Origin: Deferribacteraceae bacterium UBA6799
GTDB taxonomy: Bacteria > Chrysiogenota > Deferribacteres > Deferribacterales > Geovibrionaceae
DNA length: 15,556 nt
Direction of reading: 5' to 3'
NCBI GenBank assembly: GCA_002452335.1
Contig: DKFJ01000010.1
Span: 1 to 15,556, forward strand
Shown here: one piece after another, positions 1 through 7,930 of the stretch
Position numbering within the stretch: the first letter of the stretch is position 1
Layout of the letters: every line of letters starts with the position of its first letter
The notes under the pieces: generated by a model
Told to the model about the DNA's origin: nothing
Seen by the model: only the letters and a program-made list of their open reading frames with translations
The model's database searches: none
Made by a program: the position numbers and the translations under genes

Positions 1-143
1 TTATATTTATACACTTTAACTTCTACATGATCAACTAATACAACTTTAAAAAGCAATATCTGTTTGTTATTATTTCACACGCTTGTTTTACTGTTTTGAC
101 ATGAAAACGTTGCCATGATAGCATCAGTATATGAGGTGCGCTT
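1..143. other. Left-edge intergenic stretch
   Basis: This AT-rich stretch contains no convincing coding region on either strand. The only supported elements are the promoter-like sequence at 96-124 and the ribosome binding site at 133-138, both serving the small gene that starts at 144. Whatever gene lies to the left is outside the window. Confidence 0.6.
96..124 (+). promoter_or_regulatory. Sigma70-type promoter for the TM2 gene
   Basis: A perfect -35 hexamer TTGACA (96-101) is followed after 17 nt by TAGCAT (119-124), which matches four of the six -10 consensus positions. Transcription would start near 131, giving a very short leader that begins almost at the ribosome binding site GAGGTG (133-138). 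The call rests on consensus and spacing only. Confidence 0.45.
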
Positions 144-458
144 ATGGAGAATATGACTAAAGGTATACATGAAAAATACTGCTCTGAATGCGGAAGCGTA
201 ATAAACGCTAAGGCTGAGATATGCCCTAACTGCGGTGTCAGGCAGCAATCTGTCAGTTCTAAGAACAGACTTGCGGCTGCGCTGTTCGCTTTTTTTCTCG
301 GTGGATTCGGCGTGCATAAATTTTATATGGGTCAGGTTATGATGGGGTTGATCTATCTTCTCTTGTGCTGGACTTTTATTCCCAGCGTCATAGCTTTCAT
401 TGAGGGGATAATATATATAACTATGTCTGATGAGGCATTTGCACAGAAATATTGTTGA
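144..458 (+). CDS. Zinc-ribbon plus TM2 domain membrane protein
   Basis: A 104-aa protein of unknown biochemical role. Residues 11-31 form a zinc ribbon with two CxxC knuckles (C13/C16 and C27/C30). Residues about 40-95 form a TM2 domain: a basic lead-in, two hydrophobic helices, and between them the family signature with GGFGVHKFYMG near 53-63. The family fold suggests the ribbon lies in the cytoplasm and the helices form a membrane hairpin. ATG at 144 is preceded by GAGGTG at 5 nt; a second ATG at 153 would remove only three residues. The gene stands alone, converges on the chemoreceptor gene to its right and shares a terminator with it. TM2 proteins are common in bacteria, but their function is not established, so none is assigned. 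Confidence 0.85.
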   Translation: MENMTKGIHEKYCSECGSVINAKAEICPNCGVRQQSVSSKNRLAAALFAFFLGGFGVHKFYMGQVMMGLIYLLLCWTFIPSVIAFIEGIIYITMSDEAFAQKYC

Positions 459-463
459 GAGAG

Positions 464-487
464 AAGGGGGCATACGCCCCCTTTTTT
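464..487. terminator. Shared terminator between TM2 gene and chemoreceptor 1
   Basis: A GC-rich hairpin, GGGGGC (466-471), loop ATAC, GCCCCC (476-481), is followed on the + strand by six T residues. It is a standard intrinsic terminator for the TM2 gene. It also lies just beyond the stop of the - strand chemoreceptor gene; in that direction it is followed by a pyrimidine-rich but less uniform tract, so it probably works both ways. A very similar hairpin follows the second chemoreceptor gene. Confidence 0.9.
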
Positions 488-488
488 G

Positions 489-2318
489 TTATATTTTAAA
501 TTGTGACGCGCTTTCCATCTGATCATCCGCCTGATGCTGAATATCCGCAACAGTCGAAGATACCTGTTCTATAGCGGCTGAGCTCTGCTCCAGCCCGCTT
601 GAGATAACATGCGCGTTGTCATTTATGTTGTTTATAGCGCTGACCTGTTCTGAGATAGCTGTGTTGATTATGGAGCTGGACGTGCTGATCTCTTCCACCG
701 CCTTCACTATCTTTTCGAAGATAGCATCTGTTTCGTTCAACCTGTTAACACCGTCATAAACCTTTGTCTTTGCGGATGTCATTTCCTGGTTTGTCTTGTT
801 CGTCTCTCTTACAAATGTAGAGATAATGCTTTCTATCTCGTGTATGGATGTCTGAGTTCTTTCAGCCAGCTTGCGCACCTCGTCCGCTACAACGGCGAAT
901 CCCCGTCCGTGTTCCCCGGCTCTTGCTGCCTCTATAGCGGCGTTCAGAGCCAGAAGGTTTGTCTGATCTGCTATATCATTGATAACCAGCAGTATATTTC
1001 CAATTTCTTCAGAAGATCTGGCCAGCTCCGCAACTGTTGTTCCGAGCCCCTCTACGTTCTGCTGAATGCTGGACATTACAGTATTGGCTGATTTAATACA
1101 GGATTGTCCTTCGTTTGTCAGCTTTTTAGCTGAGTCTGATTTTGTTTTAACATCATTGATCGATGAAAGAACTTCAGATGACGATGTGCTGATCTCTTCC
1201 ACAGCGGAAGCTACCATGCTGACCTGTGACGCCTGATCGGAAAAGGTGGCGGCTAGTTCTTCTGTGGTGGACGCCAGTTCTGTGCTGGCGGAAGCAAGGG
1301 AGTTAGAGGACTGTACAAGTCCCTCTATAACACCTTTCAGGCTGTTTCTCATGCTTTCCAGCGCCTTAGCGAACTGACCGATCTCGTCTTTCTGGTTTAT
1401 GTCGAGTGATTTTGTAAAGTCGCCTTTCGCCATAGTGTTGGCTGTTTCTACCGCCTTGTGCATGGGGATGGTAATGGCTCTGGAGATCAGCATGCTGATA
1501 AAGAGCCCTGCAAGAACAGCTATCACCGAAATGACTGTGATAAATACTTTTGTGGCGAAAATGGAAGACGCAAGGGCGTCCATCTCGCTTTGTATTACAA
1601 CTCCGCAGACTTCCTGCGCGTCCAGACCGCCCTGAACCAGCGCTGCGCTGTATTTCGAAAGATCATCGTATGACTTGGACACCAGGATGAAATCATTATT
1701 ATAGTTTTCCAGGGATTTCATCAGCTCTGTGTAACCGCTTAGATTTTCTTTGGCGTAACCATAAGCCAGTTTATAAAATTTCTGCTGAGTGTCATAATGT
1801 TCCTTGGTGGGCGCTGCCAGATATTTTATAGCGTCGATACGCATCATCAGCAGGTTGCTAACGAAAGTCTTTGAGTCGATTTGATCAACATGCTGGAAAA
1901 GCAGTTCGCCTGTTTTGTTAAGATCATTCACCAGTTCAGATTTCTTTTCAATACCTGCGGCGTATTGTTGAAACGCGTCGGAATAGGTCTTTATCACATC
2001 CATCATCTTAGATATGTTTTTGATATCTGTTTCAGAAGTATATGACTTGAAAGAGGTGTCGTATAACTGCCTGATTCTGTCAAAAGCGGCGTTCACTTCA
2101 TTTTTGTATTTCTCGTCTGATGTGTGAAAGAAATTGTTTCTGTTCTCTCTCGCCTTGTTCATCAGCACTGTTATTTCGGCGAAATTATCTTTTTTAGTGA
2201 ATAGGAATGCGAGATCACTGATCTTATAAAATGCTATTGCACTGATAGCAATCATCAATATTAGAATAATTCCGAATCCCGCAAGAAGTTTGTTTCTGAT
2301 ACTAAGATTCTTTAACAT
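489..2318 (-). CDS. Methyl-accepting chemotaxis protein 1
   Basis: A 609-aa inner-membrane chemoreceptor. After a short N-terminus come TM1 (about 10-30), a periplasmic, mainly helical sensor of about 225 residues (31-256), TM2 (257-278), a HAMP domain (279-331) and the cytoplasmic signalling coiled coil (about 340-605). The highly conserved hairpin tip that contacts CheA/CheW is intact, with DQTNLLALNAAIEAARAGE starting at 451. The sensor is too long for one four-helix bundle and looks like a helical bimodular (HBM-type) domain. That is an inference from length and helical pattern, and the ligand is unknown. No CheR-docking pentapeptide is present at the C-terminus, which ends SQFKI. The ATG at 2318 follows a strong AGGAGGAG site (2321-2328). 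It is a tandem paralogue of the 612-aa receptor encoded upstream, but the two have separate promoters and terminators. Confidence 0.95.
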   Translation of the reverse strand: MLKNLSIRNKLLAGFGIILILMIAISAIAFYKISDLAFLFTKKDNFAEITVLMNKARENRNNFFHTSDEKYKNEVNAAFDRIRQLYDTSFKSYTSETDIKNISKMMDVIKTYSDAFQQYAAGIEKKSELVNDLNKTGELLFQHVDQIDSKTFVSNLLMMRIDAIKYLAAPTKEHYDTQQKFYKLAYGYAKENLSGYTELMKSLENYNNDFILVSKSYDDLSKYSAALVQGGLDAQEVCGVVIQSEMDALASSIFATKVFITVISVIAVLAGLFISMLISRAITIPMHKAVETANTMAKGDFTKSLDINQKDEIGQFAKALESMRNSLKGVIEGLVQSSNSLASASTELASTTEELAATFSDQASQVSMVASAVEEISTSSSEVLSSINDVKTKSDSAKKLTNEGQSCIKSANTVMSSIQQNVEGLGTTVAELARSSEEIGNILLVINDIADQTNLLALNAAIEAARAGEHGRGFAVVADEVRKLAERTQTSIHEIESIISTFVRETNKTNQEMTSAKTKVYDGVNRLNETDAIFEKIVKAVEEISTSSSIINTAISEQVSAINNINDNAHVISSGLEQSSAAIEQVSSTVADIQHQADDQMESASQFKI

Positions 2319-2348
2319 GTCTCCTCCTGAACATATAAATGATTAATT

Positions 2349-2377
2349 ATTTTAGTATAATTATCATGGTAGTGCAA
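2349..2377 (-). promoter_or_regulatory. Putative promoter of chemoreceptor 1
   Basis: On the - strand, TTGCAC (2372-2377) is followed after exactly 17 nt by TAAAAT (2349-2354), a five-of-six -10 match. The start would fall near 2342, giving a leader of about 24 nt that contains the AGGAGGAG site. The -35 match is weak (three of six). No sigma-28 (TAAA-N15-GCCGATAA) or sigma-54 (GG-N10-GC) element was seen. Confidence 0.35.
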
Positions 2378-2612
2378 TTAATTAAATATAACTTATCTGA
2401 ATAGTATATTAATAAATATTATAAGTATGTTACTAATGTGTGTATGAAATAGCGTTGAACTATAAATAAACACATGCCGTGAGAATCTGTGTGTTATGCC
2501 GTTTTTTATCACTGCTTGTATATGTGATGGTTACATAAAACACAGAAAATGTCTTATTTAAATATTATATTGTCTTTTATGAATTTCAATAAGAATTTTG
2601 TGAAGAAATAAG

Positions 2613-2638
2613 AAAGGGGGCTAAAGCCCCCTTTTTTT
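2613..2638. terminator. Terminator of chemoreceptor 2
   Basis: The hairpin has arms AAAGGGGGC (2613-2621) and GCCCCCTTT (2626-2634) with a TAAA loop. It lies immediately past the stop codon of the - strand receptor gene. On that strand it is followed by CCCCC then TTTCTTATTTC, and it is preceded by a run of A, so the + strand version also ends in seven T. The sequence closely resembles the hairpin at 464-487, as expected if the terminator was duplicated along with the gene. Confidence 0.85.
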
Positions 2639-2642
2639 GTGA

Positions 2643-4481
2643 TTAAATTCTGAACTGAGCCGCGCTCTCCATCTGGTCGTCTGCCTGTTTCTGAAGATCC
2701 GCTACAGTAGCGGAAACCTGGTTAACAGCCGCAGAGCTCTCTTCCAGTCCGCCGGAGATAACATGGGCGTTGTCGTTGATATTGTTAATAGCGGTGACCT
2801 GCTCTTCCATTGCGGTGCGGATAATGCTGCTGGCACCACCTATTTCTTCCACAGCCGTAACTATCTTTTCGAAGATCTTGTTGGTGTCCTCCAGCTTGCC
2901 GACGCCTTCTGTAACATATGTTTTCGCTGTCTGCATTTCGCTGTTGGTTTTGCTGGTTTCCCTTACAAAAGATGAAATGATGGATTCTATCTCCTGTATA
3001 GATGTCTGTGTTCTCTCCGCCAGCTTACGCACCTCGTCCGCAACCACTGCAAACCCACGTCCGTGTTCGCCGGCTCTGGCGGCCTCTATGGCGGCATTAA
3101 GCGCCAGAAGGTTGGTCTGGTCCGCTATGTCGTTTATCACAAGCAGAATGTTGCCTATCTCCTCAGATGATTTAGCAAGTCCGGCAACGGTTGTGCCGAG
3201 CTCTTCCACATTATGCTGTATTTTGAACATTACGTCGTTGGCGGAGTGTATGCAGGTCTGTCCTTCGCATGTGAGCACGTTAGCAGAGTCTGACTTGTCC
3301 TTGACCTCGTTGATGGACGCGAGAACCTGTGTTGATGAGGTGCTGATCTGTTCCACGGCAGAGGCGACCATGCTGACCTGAGACGCCTGATCGGAAAAAG
3401 TGGACGCCAGCTCTTCTGTGGTGGATGCCAGCTCCGTGCTGGCGGAAGCTACTGAGTTAGATGAGTGGACAATGACATCTATTACGTCTTTCAGGCTGTG
3501 TCTCATGCTTTCCAGCGCTTTGGCGAACTGACCGATCTCGTCTTTCTGGTTTATATCCAGTGTATGGGTGAAGTCCCCGTCTGACATTACATTTGCGGCA
3601 GATACTGCTTTTGCCATGGGCTTGGTAATAGAAGCGGAAATGAAATAGCCTATAGTCAGTCCCAGAGCGAGAGCCGCAAGCGAGATCACTATTATCAGCA
3701 GTATAGCGTTAGATACAGCTGAGTCTATATACTGTTTCTCGTTGTTTATGATGCCGCTGCAGAGATCCTGTGTTTCTCTGGCAGTGGCAACCATGATCTC
3801 TTCTTCTTTTTCCAGTTGTTTATAGCCTTCGCTCAGCTTGATAAAGTTTGAGTTGTAAAGCTCAAGACCTTCTGTGATGATTCTGAAGTTTTCTGACCCG
3901 TCGTTAAGCGAGCGTGCAAGATCTATGGCCTTTTGATAGTATTTCTGCTGTTCGTTATAGAAATCTTCAGTTTTGTTAGATACATAGTTCAGTGCATTCA
4001 TGCGCATCAAAAGAAGGTTGTTCGAAATGTTGAGCTGACCTAACTTGTCAGATGTAGAAAAAACTATGGCGCCTGATTCTCTCAGCTGTTTGATAAGCTG
4101 ATTATTTGCAGATATTATCGATTGGTAGTTTTTGAATGCTTCCTGATAGTTCTGCACAGATTTTATGATGCTGGTGATGCTTTTCTGGTCTGCTTCATCA
4201 GTGTAAACAGTCAGGCTGTCCTGAGCAGTTTTTAATATTTTGTCAAAAGATTCATTAACGAGATCACCATGCTCATTAAGTCCTGTGAAAAGGTATCTGA
4301 TTCTGTTTGCCCTCGCGTCACCTATGCTCTCAACGATAGATGCGAAAACGTCTCTTTTCTGTACCAGAAAAGACAGCTGCTTAAATTTAGTGAAACTAAG
4401 CAGGCTGATAGTTCCCATAAGCAATAGAACCACACCAAAGCCTAGTGCCAGCTTTTGGGATAATTTTAAATTTTTCAACAT
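2643..4481 (-). CDS. Methyl-accepting chemotaxis protein 2
   Basis: A 612-aa inner-membrane chemoreceptor with the same plan as its neighbour: TM1 about 11-31, a periplasmic helical sensor of about 225 residues, TM2 about 258-282, HAMP 283-335, and a signalling domain to the end. The hairpin tip, DQTNLLALNAAIEAARAGE, is identical to that of receptor 1. From HAMP to the C-terminus the two align without a gap (constant offset of 2154 nt), with very high protein identity. The sensors share only scattered positions, such as an LLLMR/LLMMR segment near 155-160, so they probably see different ligands. The start is placed at 4481, where CGGAG (4488-4492) precedes ATG and the protein begins MLKNL like its paralogue. 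An in-frame ATG at 4550 would add 23 residues that run through the ribosome binding site. The C-terminus is SAAQFRI, with no CheR-docking motif. Confidence 0.95.
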   Translation of the reverse strand: MLKNLKLSQKLALGFGVVLLLMGTISLLSFTKFKQLSFLVQKRDVFASIVESIGDARANRIRYLFTGLNEHGDLVNESFDKILKTAQDSLTVYTDEADQKSITSIIKSVQNYQEAFKNYQSIISANNQLIKQLRESGAIVFSTSDKLGQLNISNNLLLMRMNALNYVSNKTEDFYNEQQKYYQKAIDLARSLNDGSENFRIITEGLELYNSNFIKLSEGYKQLEKEEEIMVATARETQDLCSGIINNEKQYIDSAVSNAILLIIVISLAALALGLTIGYFISASITKPMAKAVSAANVMSDGDFTHTLDINQKDEIGQFAKALESMRHSLKDVIDVIVHSSNSVASASTELASTTEELASTFSDQASQVSMVASAVEQISTSSTQVLASINEVKDKSDSANVLTCEGQTCIHSANDVMFKIQHNVEELGTTVAGLAKSSEEIGNILLVINDIADQTNLLALNAAIEAARAGEHGRGFAVVADEVRKLAERTQTSIQEIESIISSFVRETSKTNSEMQTAKTYVTEGVGKLEDTNKIFEKIVTAVEEIGGASSIIRTAMEEQVTAINNINDNAHVISGGLEESSAAVNQVSATVADLQKQADDQMESAAQFRI

Positions 4482-4503
4482 ATTAAACTCCGTTAACCGT
4501 ACT

Positions 4504-4526
4504 AATATTGTCTCTTTCACAATATT
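4504..4526 (-). repeat. 8-bp inverted repeat in the chemoreceptor 2 leader
   Basis: Perfect arms AATATTGT (4504-4511) and ACAATATT (4519-4526) are separated by 7 nt. The element lies about 12 nt upstream of the ribosome binding site and downstream of the proposed promoter. It could be a leader hairpin or a repressor operator. It has no T run, so it is not a normal terminator. Confidence 0.5.
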
Positions 4527-4576
4527 TACACATTTAAGTAAGGAACACAAGAGAAACGAAAATTAACTAGCAAATT

Positions 4577-4605
4577 ATTATAAGAATCATATAATATACT
4601 TACAA
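4577..4605 (-). promoter_or_regulatory. Promoter of chemoreceptor 2
   Basis: On the - strand, TTGTAA (4600-4605), a 17-nt spacer and a perfect TATAAT (4577-4582) form a good sigma70-type promoter. Transcription would start near 4570, giving a leader of about 90 nt that contains the inverted repeat at 4504-4526. Confidence 0.5.
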
Positions 4606-4861
4606 TAAAGATAAAATAATAGCAATGCTGTTTAATTTAATAAACGAATGAACTAATATTGAATATGGTAATACATGATAATGTTTATTGTTATAACAAA
4701 TAGGGCGACTGGTTTTCGTATCGTTGAGGAGTTGTTTTAATGCTCTAAAGCTTAAATATTAGGTAGTTGTGAAGGTTTTGTTTAATTTAAAGTAAACATA
4801 TGTTAAGTATGCAATTATCAAGGATTGACTCTGCCATAACATGAAATTTTAACTAAGGTGT

Positions 4862-7369
4862 CTATTTTCTTTTTTTATTTAAAAAGTCTTCGATAACATT
4901 AGGGGGCGCAGGTTTAGAAAACAGAAATCCCTGAATATCAGAGCAGTTGAAATTTTTCAGAACTTCAAGCTCGTCGTGGGATTCAACACCTTCAGCCACA
5001 ACTTTCATTCTGAGGCTCTCTGCCATAGCTATTATCGCTCTGGTGATCGCGGCGTTGTCCGAGTCATATTTGATATTGCGGATGAAGGACTTGTCTATTT
5101 TCAGCCTGTCTATGGGGAAGTGGCGCAGATAGTTCAGCGATGAATATCCGGTTCCGAAGTCGTCAATGGCGAGGCTGACGCCTATGTCCTTCAGTTTATT
5201 CAGAGTCTTTGTGGTTTCGGTCACATTGGTCATCAGGACGCTTTCTGTTAGCTCAAGCTCCAGATTTTCCGCTCTGACACCGGTGATCTTCAGAATATTC
5301 TTTATGTTGTTGATAAAATTCTTCTGTTTGAACTGCACAGCGGAGATGTTCACTGAAGTTATAATGTTGCGCTTCAGCTTGGTGGTTCATTCCATATTCT
5401 GAAAGCAGGCTCTCAGCAGAACCCACTCGCCTATCTGCAGGATGAGCCCTGTTTCTTCGGCAAGCTGGATGAACATAGATGGCGGAATCAGTCCCTTTTC
5501 CGGCTGAAGCCATCTCAGAAGCGCCTCCACTCCGTACATCTCTCCGGTAAGAGAGTTAACCTGCGGCTGGTATTCGAGGAAGAATTCCTCTCTGTCCACT
5601 GCGTGGCGGAGGTCTTTTTCCAGTGAGAGTCTGTTCATGACCTTATAGTTCATCTCTTTTGAGAAGAACTGATAGTTGTTTCTGCCCAGCTCCTTAGCCT
5701 GATACATGGCGACATCCGCGTTTTTCAGGAGTGTTTCCGGGTCTTTTCCGTCTGTGGGATAGATGCTGATGCCTATGCTGAGGCTGGTAAAGACCTCGTG
5801 TCCGTTTACGAACTGGGATCTGGACAGCATGTTCAGCAGTTTAGCCGCAACACCTGTCACGGAATTTTCTGTTATGTTGCTGAGAGCTATGACGAATTCG
5901 TCACCGCCCAGCCTGGCTACCGTGTCGCATGAGCGGACGTGCGCTTTCAGCATTTCAGCAACGTTGGTCAGCAGAGTGTCTCCGGCTGAGTGTCCCAGCG
6001 TGTCGTTTATATTTTTGAATCTATCCAGATCTATAAACAGAATAGCGAGCTGTTCGTTGCCCCTGATAGCCTGCTGGATCATGATGCTGACCCTGTCTTT
6101 CAGAAGCTGTCTGTTGGGCAGATTGGTAAGAGTGTCGTAATAGGCCAGTTTCTCTACCTTTTCCTCTGCCTTTTTTCTCTCAGTGATATCTATAATGGTG
6201 CCGACTATCCCGTTGACGTTATTGTCTGTGTCGTTAAAGACCGCTTTGGTGAATATAACGTTTTTTTCCTGACCGGTAGATGTCGTTATCTTTGATTCGT
6301 AGGGATCTATTGAGCCTTTCAGCAGAAGCTGCCTGTCCGTGCGAACGCACTGTGTGCACCAGTCGGCGTCTGTGATCTCGCCCATGGTCTTTCCGATGAT
6401 GTATTCCTTCTTTTTTCCCAGCAGTCTCTCCATGCTGGTGTTGCATCCGAGATGTCTTCCCTTGGTATCTCTGTAAAAGATAGGGTTGGGGATGGAGTCG
6501 ATAAGTGTCTGAAGAAAATGTATAGTATTCTGAAGTTTTTTGTCGCTCTGTTTTCTTTCCAGCTCGGCAGCCGCTCTGAAAGCGAACATCTTAAGCATGG
6601 AAACAGCCATGGCGCTGTCATCCAGCGGTTTTCTGCCCATCACCGCCATGGGGCCCAGCACGTTGCCTTTGGAATCTATAAGAGGGATGCCGAAATAGCT
6701 TTGTACTCCCAGCTCCTTAGCCAGATGATCCAGATGGAATTTCTCCATGATGCCGGATTCGAACTGCTGTATTCCGCTGTGGATAACCAGACTGCAGGGT
6801 GTATTTTCCAGATCAAACTCGAAGTTCGGAACTATCTCGCCGTCAGCGCAGACGGCCACAGTCCGGACTCTTGATTTTGTTTCGTCGGTGAATTCGCAGA
6901 TGAAAGCGTGGTTGGCGCTGCATGCCAGCACCAGATGCTTTACCAGCGACTCGAAAAAGGCATCGCCTATGGAAGACAGAACGCCTTTGGATAGTTCGTT
7001 AAGGCTTTTTTTCAGCTTCTCTTCTTCGGTGGAGTCGTTAAACTCGAGAAGAAGAAGTTGTTTATCGTCAGATAAGGACTTGATAACAATATCAAAATAC
7101 ATGCTTCCGGCAGGTGTTACAAATTCTTTTCTGAAAGAGAGTTTTGTCTCGCCGGATTTTCTGAATATTTCGATATCTTCGCCCAGAAAGGTGTATATGT
7201 TGACAGTGCTGCATGAGATATCGCCGTCACCTGAAGCGAACTGTTTGAACATCAGGCACATCTGGTTTGCGGCGTCATTGAGGCGCAGCGGCGTGCATCC
7301 TTCCAAAAGCACAACCGGATTAGGTATGTCTTCAAAGATTGTCTGGAAATTTATATTATTAAATATCAC
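4862..7369 (-). pseudogene. PAS-GAF-PAS-GGDEF-EAL protein, in-frame UGA
   Basis: A soluble c-di-GMP signalling protein of 835 aa if read through. The order is a PAS-like region (about 1-110), a GAF domain (125-275), a PAS domain (285-398), a GGDEF cyclase domain (405-565; RxxD I-site 479-482, GGDEF 488-492) and an EAL phosphodiesterase domain (from about 580; EALLRW starts at 615). Codon 661 is TGA (5387-5389) at the position where EAL proteins carry a conserved tryptophan after the ACxxxxxxW helix. Reading continues in the same frame with TTKLKRNIITSVNISAVQF, then the intact DDFGTGYSS, KIDKSF, EGVES and GFLFSKP motifs, to TAG at 4862-4864. It is therefore a single nonsense change, not a frameshift. 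If terminated, the 660-aa product keeps the cyclase but loses most EAL metal and catalytic residues. The start is GTG at 7369 with a modest AGG site. Nearly everything else is intact, so the change is recent, a sequencing error or, less likely, recoded. Confidence 0.85.
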
Positions 7370-7393
7370 TGCAAACCTAAATAATTTTTAAGA

Positions 7394-7422
7394 ATAGTAG
7401 ACTATAATAAAATCAATGTAAA
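7394..7422 (-). promoter_or_regulatory. Putative promoter of the GGDEF-EAL gene
   Basis: On the - strand, TTTACA (7417-7422, five of six) and TACTAT (7394-7399, four of six) are 17 nt apart. Transcription would start near 7387, about 18 nt before the GTG start codon. It diverges from the receiver gene's promoter at 7518-7526. Confidence 0.4.
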
Positions 7423-7517
7423 TAGTTAGTATTAGCATATTCAGATACATTTTTGACAAAATAAGTTTAATGTTTAACCAATCTTTGATTGTAAAATACC
7501 AATTCGTTCTTTATTAT

Positions 7518-7526
7518 TGGTATAAT
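7518..7526 (+). promoter_or_regulatory. Extended -10 promoter of the receiver gene
   Basis: The sequence TGGTATAAT (7518-7526) is a perfect extended -10 element (TGnTATAAT). This explains the lack of a good -35 upstream. A second TATAAT lies at 7532-7537. The start would be near 7533, about 33 nt before the ATG, with GAAGG (7555-7559) as ribosome binding site. Confidence 0.5.
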
Positions 7527-7565
7527 TTATGTATAATAAGACCAATGCAGTATTGAAGGTTATAT

Positions 7566-7922
7566 ATGGATGATATTGAGAAGCTGAAGAATTACAAAGT
7601 GTTATATGTTGAAGACGATGACATTACAAGAGAAATGGCTTCCAGGATGATCTCTAAATACTTCAGAAACATAGTGATAGCGGCTGACGGCCGCGAGGGG
7701 CTGGAGAAGTTCTCCGCTGAGGCTCCGGATCTTATTATCACTGACCTCTCAATGCCGGAAATGAGCGGATTCGAGATGATAAGTCATAATAAAGACGTGC
7801 CTATTATCGTCACTACCGCATACAGAAACGAGACAGAGAGTCTGGATAACGTGAATGCGGTTGTTTTCAAACCCGTCAACAAAAAACTGCTTCTTCAGGC
7901 TATTTCTGATATTTATGACTAA
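7566..7922 (+). CDS. Stand-alone CheY-like receiver protein
   Basis: A 118-aa cytoplasmic protein consisting only of a response-regulator receiver domain. The key residues are all present: acidic pocket E16/D17/D18, phospho-acceptor D60 in ITDLSMPEMSG, T84 in VTTAY, and K102 in FKPV. There is no output domain, so it would act by protein-protein contact, like CheY at the flagellar motor, or as a phosphate-relay partner. The loops are somewhat shorter than in CheY, in keeping with the short total length. It is divergent from the GGDEF-EAL gene and is the only receiver in the window. No histidine kinase is nearby, so its partner is unknown. The sequence does not show whether it is a true CheY. 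Confidence 0.9.
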   Translation: MDDIEKLKNYKVLYVEDDDITREMASRMISKYFRNIVIAADGREGLEKFSAEAPDLIITDLSMPEMSGFEMISHNKDVPIIVTTAYRNETESLDNVNAVVFKPVNKKLLLQAISDIYD

Positions 7923-7930
7923 ATCCGCAT

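Larger units (their letters stand above)
2319..2642. other. 324-nt intergenic region between the chemoreceptor genes
   Basis: This AT-rich region contains no supported gene. It holds the terminator of chemoreceptor 2 at its right end (2613-2638) and the ribosome binding site and putative promoter of chemoreceptor 1 at its left end. The middle, roughly 2400-2600, shows no clear repeat or structured RNA by eye. Two AT-rich receptor genes with separate signals suggest independent transcription. Confidence 0.6.
4482..4861. other. 380-nt intergenic region
   Basis: This very AT-rich spacer separates the second chemoreceptor gene from the 3' end of the GGDEF-EAL gene. It contains the receptor promoter and leader repeat. 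Further right are two palindromes: TTGTTATAACAA (4688-4699) and one centred on AACATATGTT (4796-4805). No coding region or recognised RNA is supported, and there is no clear terminator for the GGDEF-EAL gene. Confidence 0.6.

Noticed and set aside
2319..2642. Sigma-28 or sigma-54 promoter for chemoreceptor 1
   Set aside because: No sequence close to TAAA-N15-GCCGATAA or to the GG-N10-GC pattern was found on the - strand. A sigma70-like element fits better.
4482..4550. Longer N-terminus for chemoreceptor 2 starting at 4550
   Set aside because: The added 23 residues cross the CGGAG ribosome binding site, have no counterpart in the paralogue and lie upstream of the MLKNL start shared by both receptors.
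4726..4748. Ribosome binding site GAGGAG followed by ATG
   Set aside because: The reading frame is only two codons (ATG CTC TAA), so no gene is supported.
4681..4760. c-di-GMP riboswitch in the spacer beside the GGDEF-EAL gene
   Set aside because: A short stretch with ACCAG/GGGCGAC looked suggestive, but the conserved GEMM core elements are absent on both strands.
4862..5353. Separate short EAL gene starting at GTG 5353
   Set aside because: There is no ribosome binding site upstream, and it is the in-frame continuation of the GGDEF-EAL gene after the UGA. It lacks the EAL motif itself.
5253..5513. Frameshift explanation for the broken EAL domain
   Set aside because: The parts before and after the stop are in the same frame (7369 minus 5353 is a multiple of three), so only the UGA interrupts the gene.
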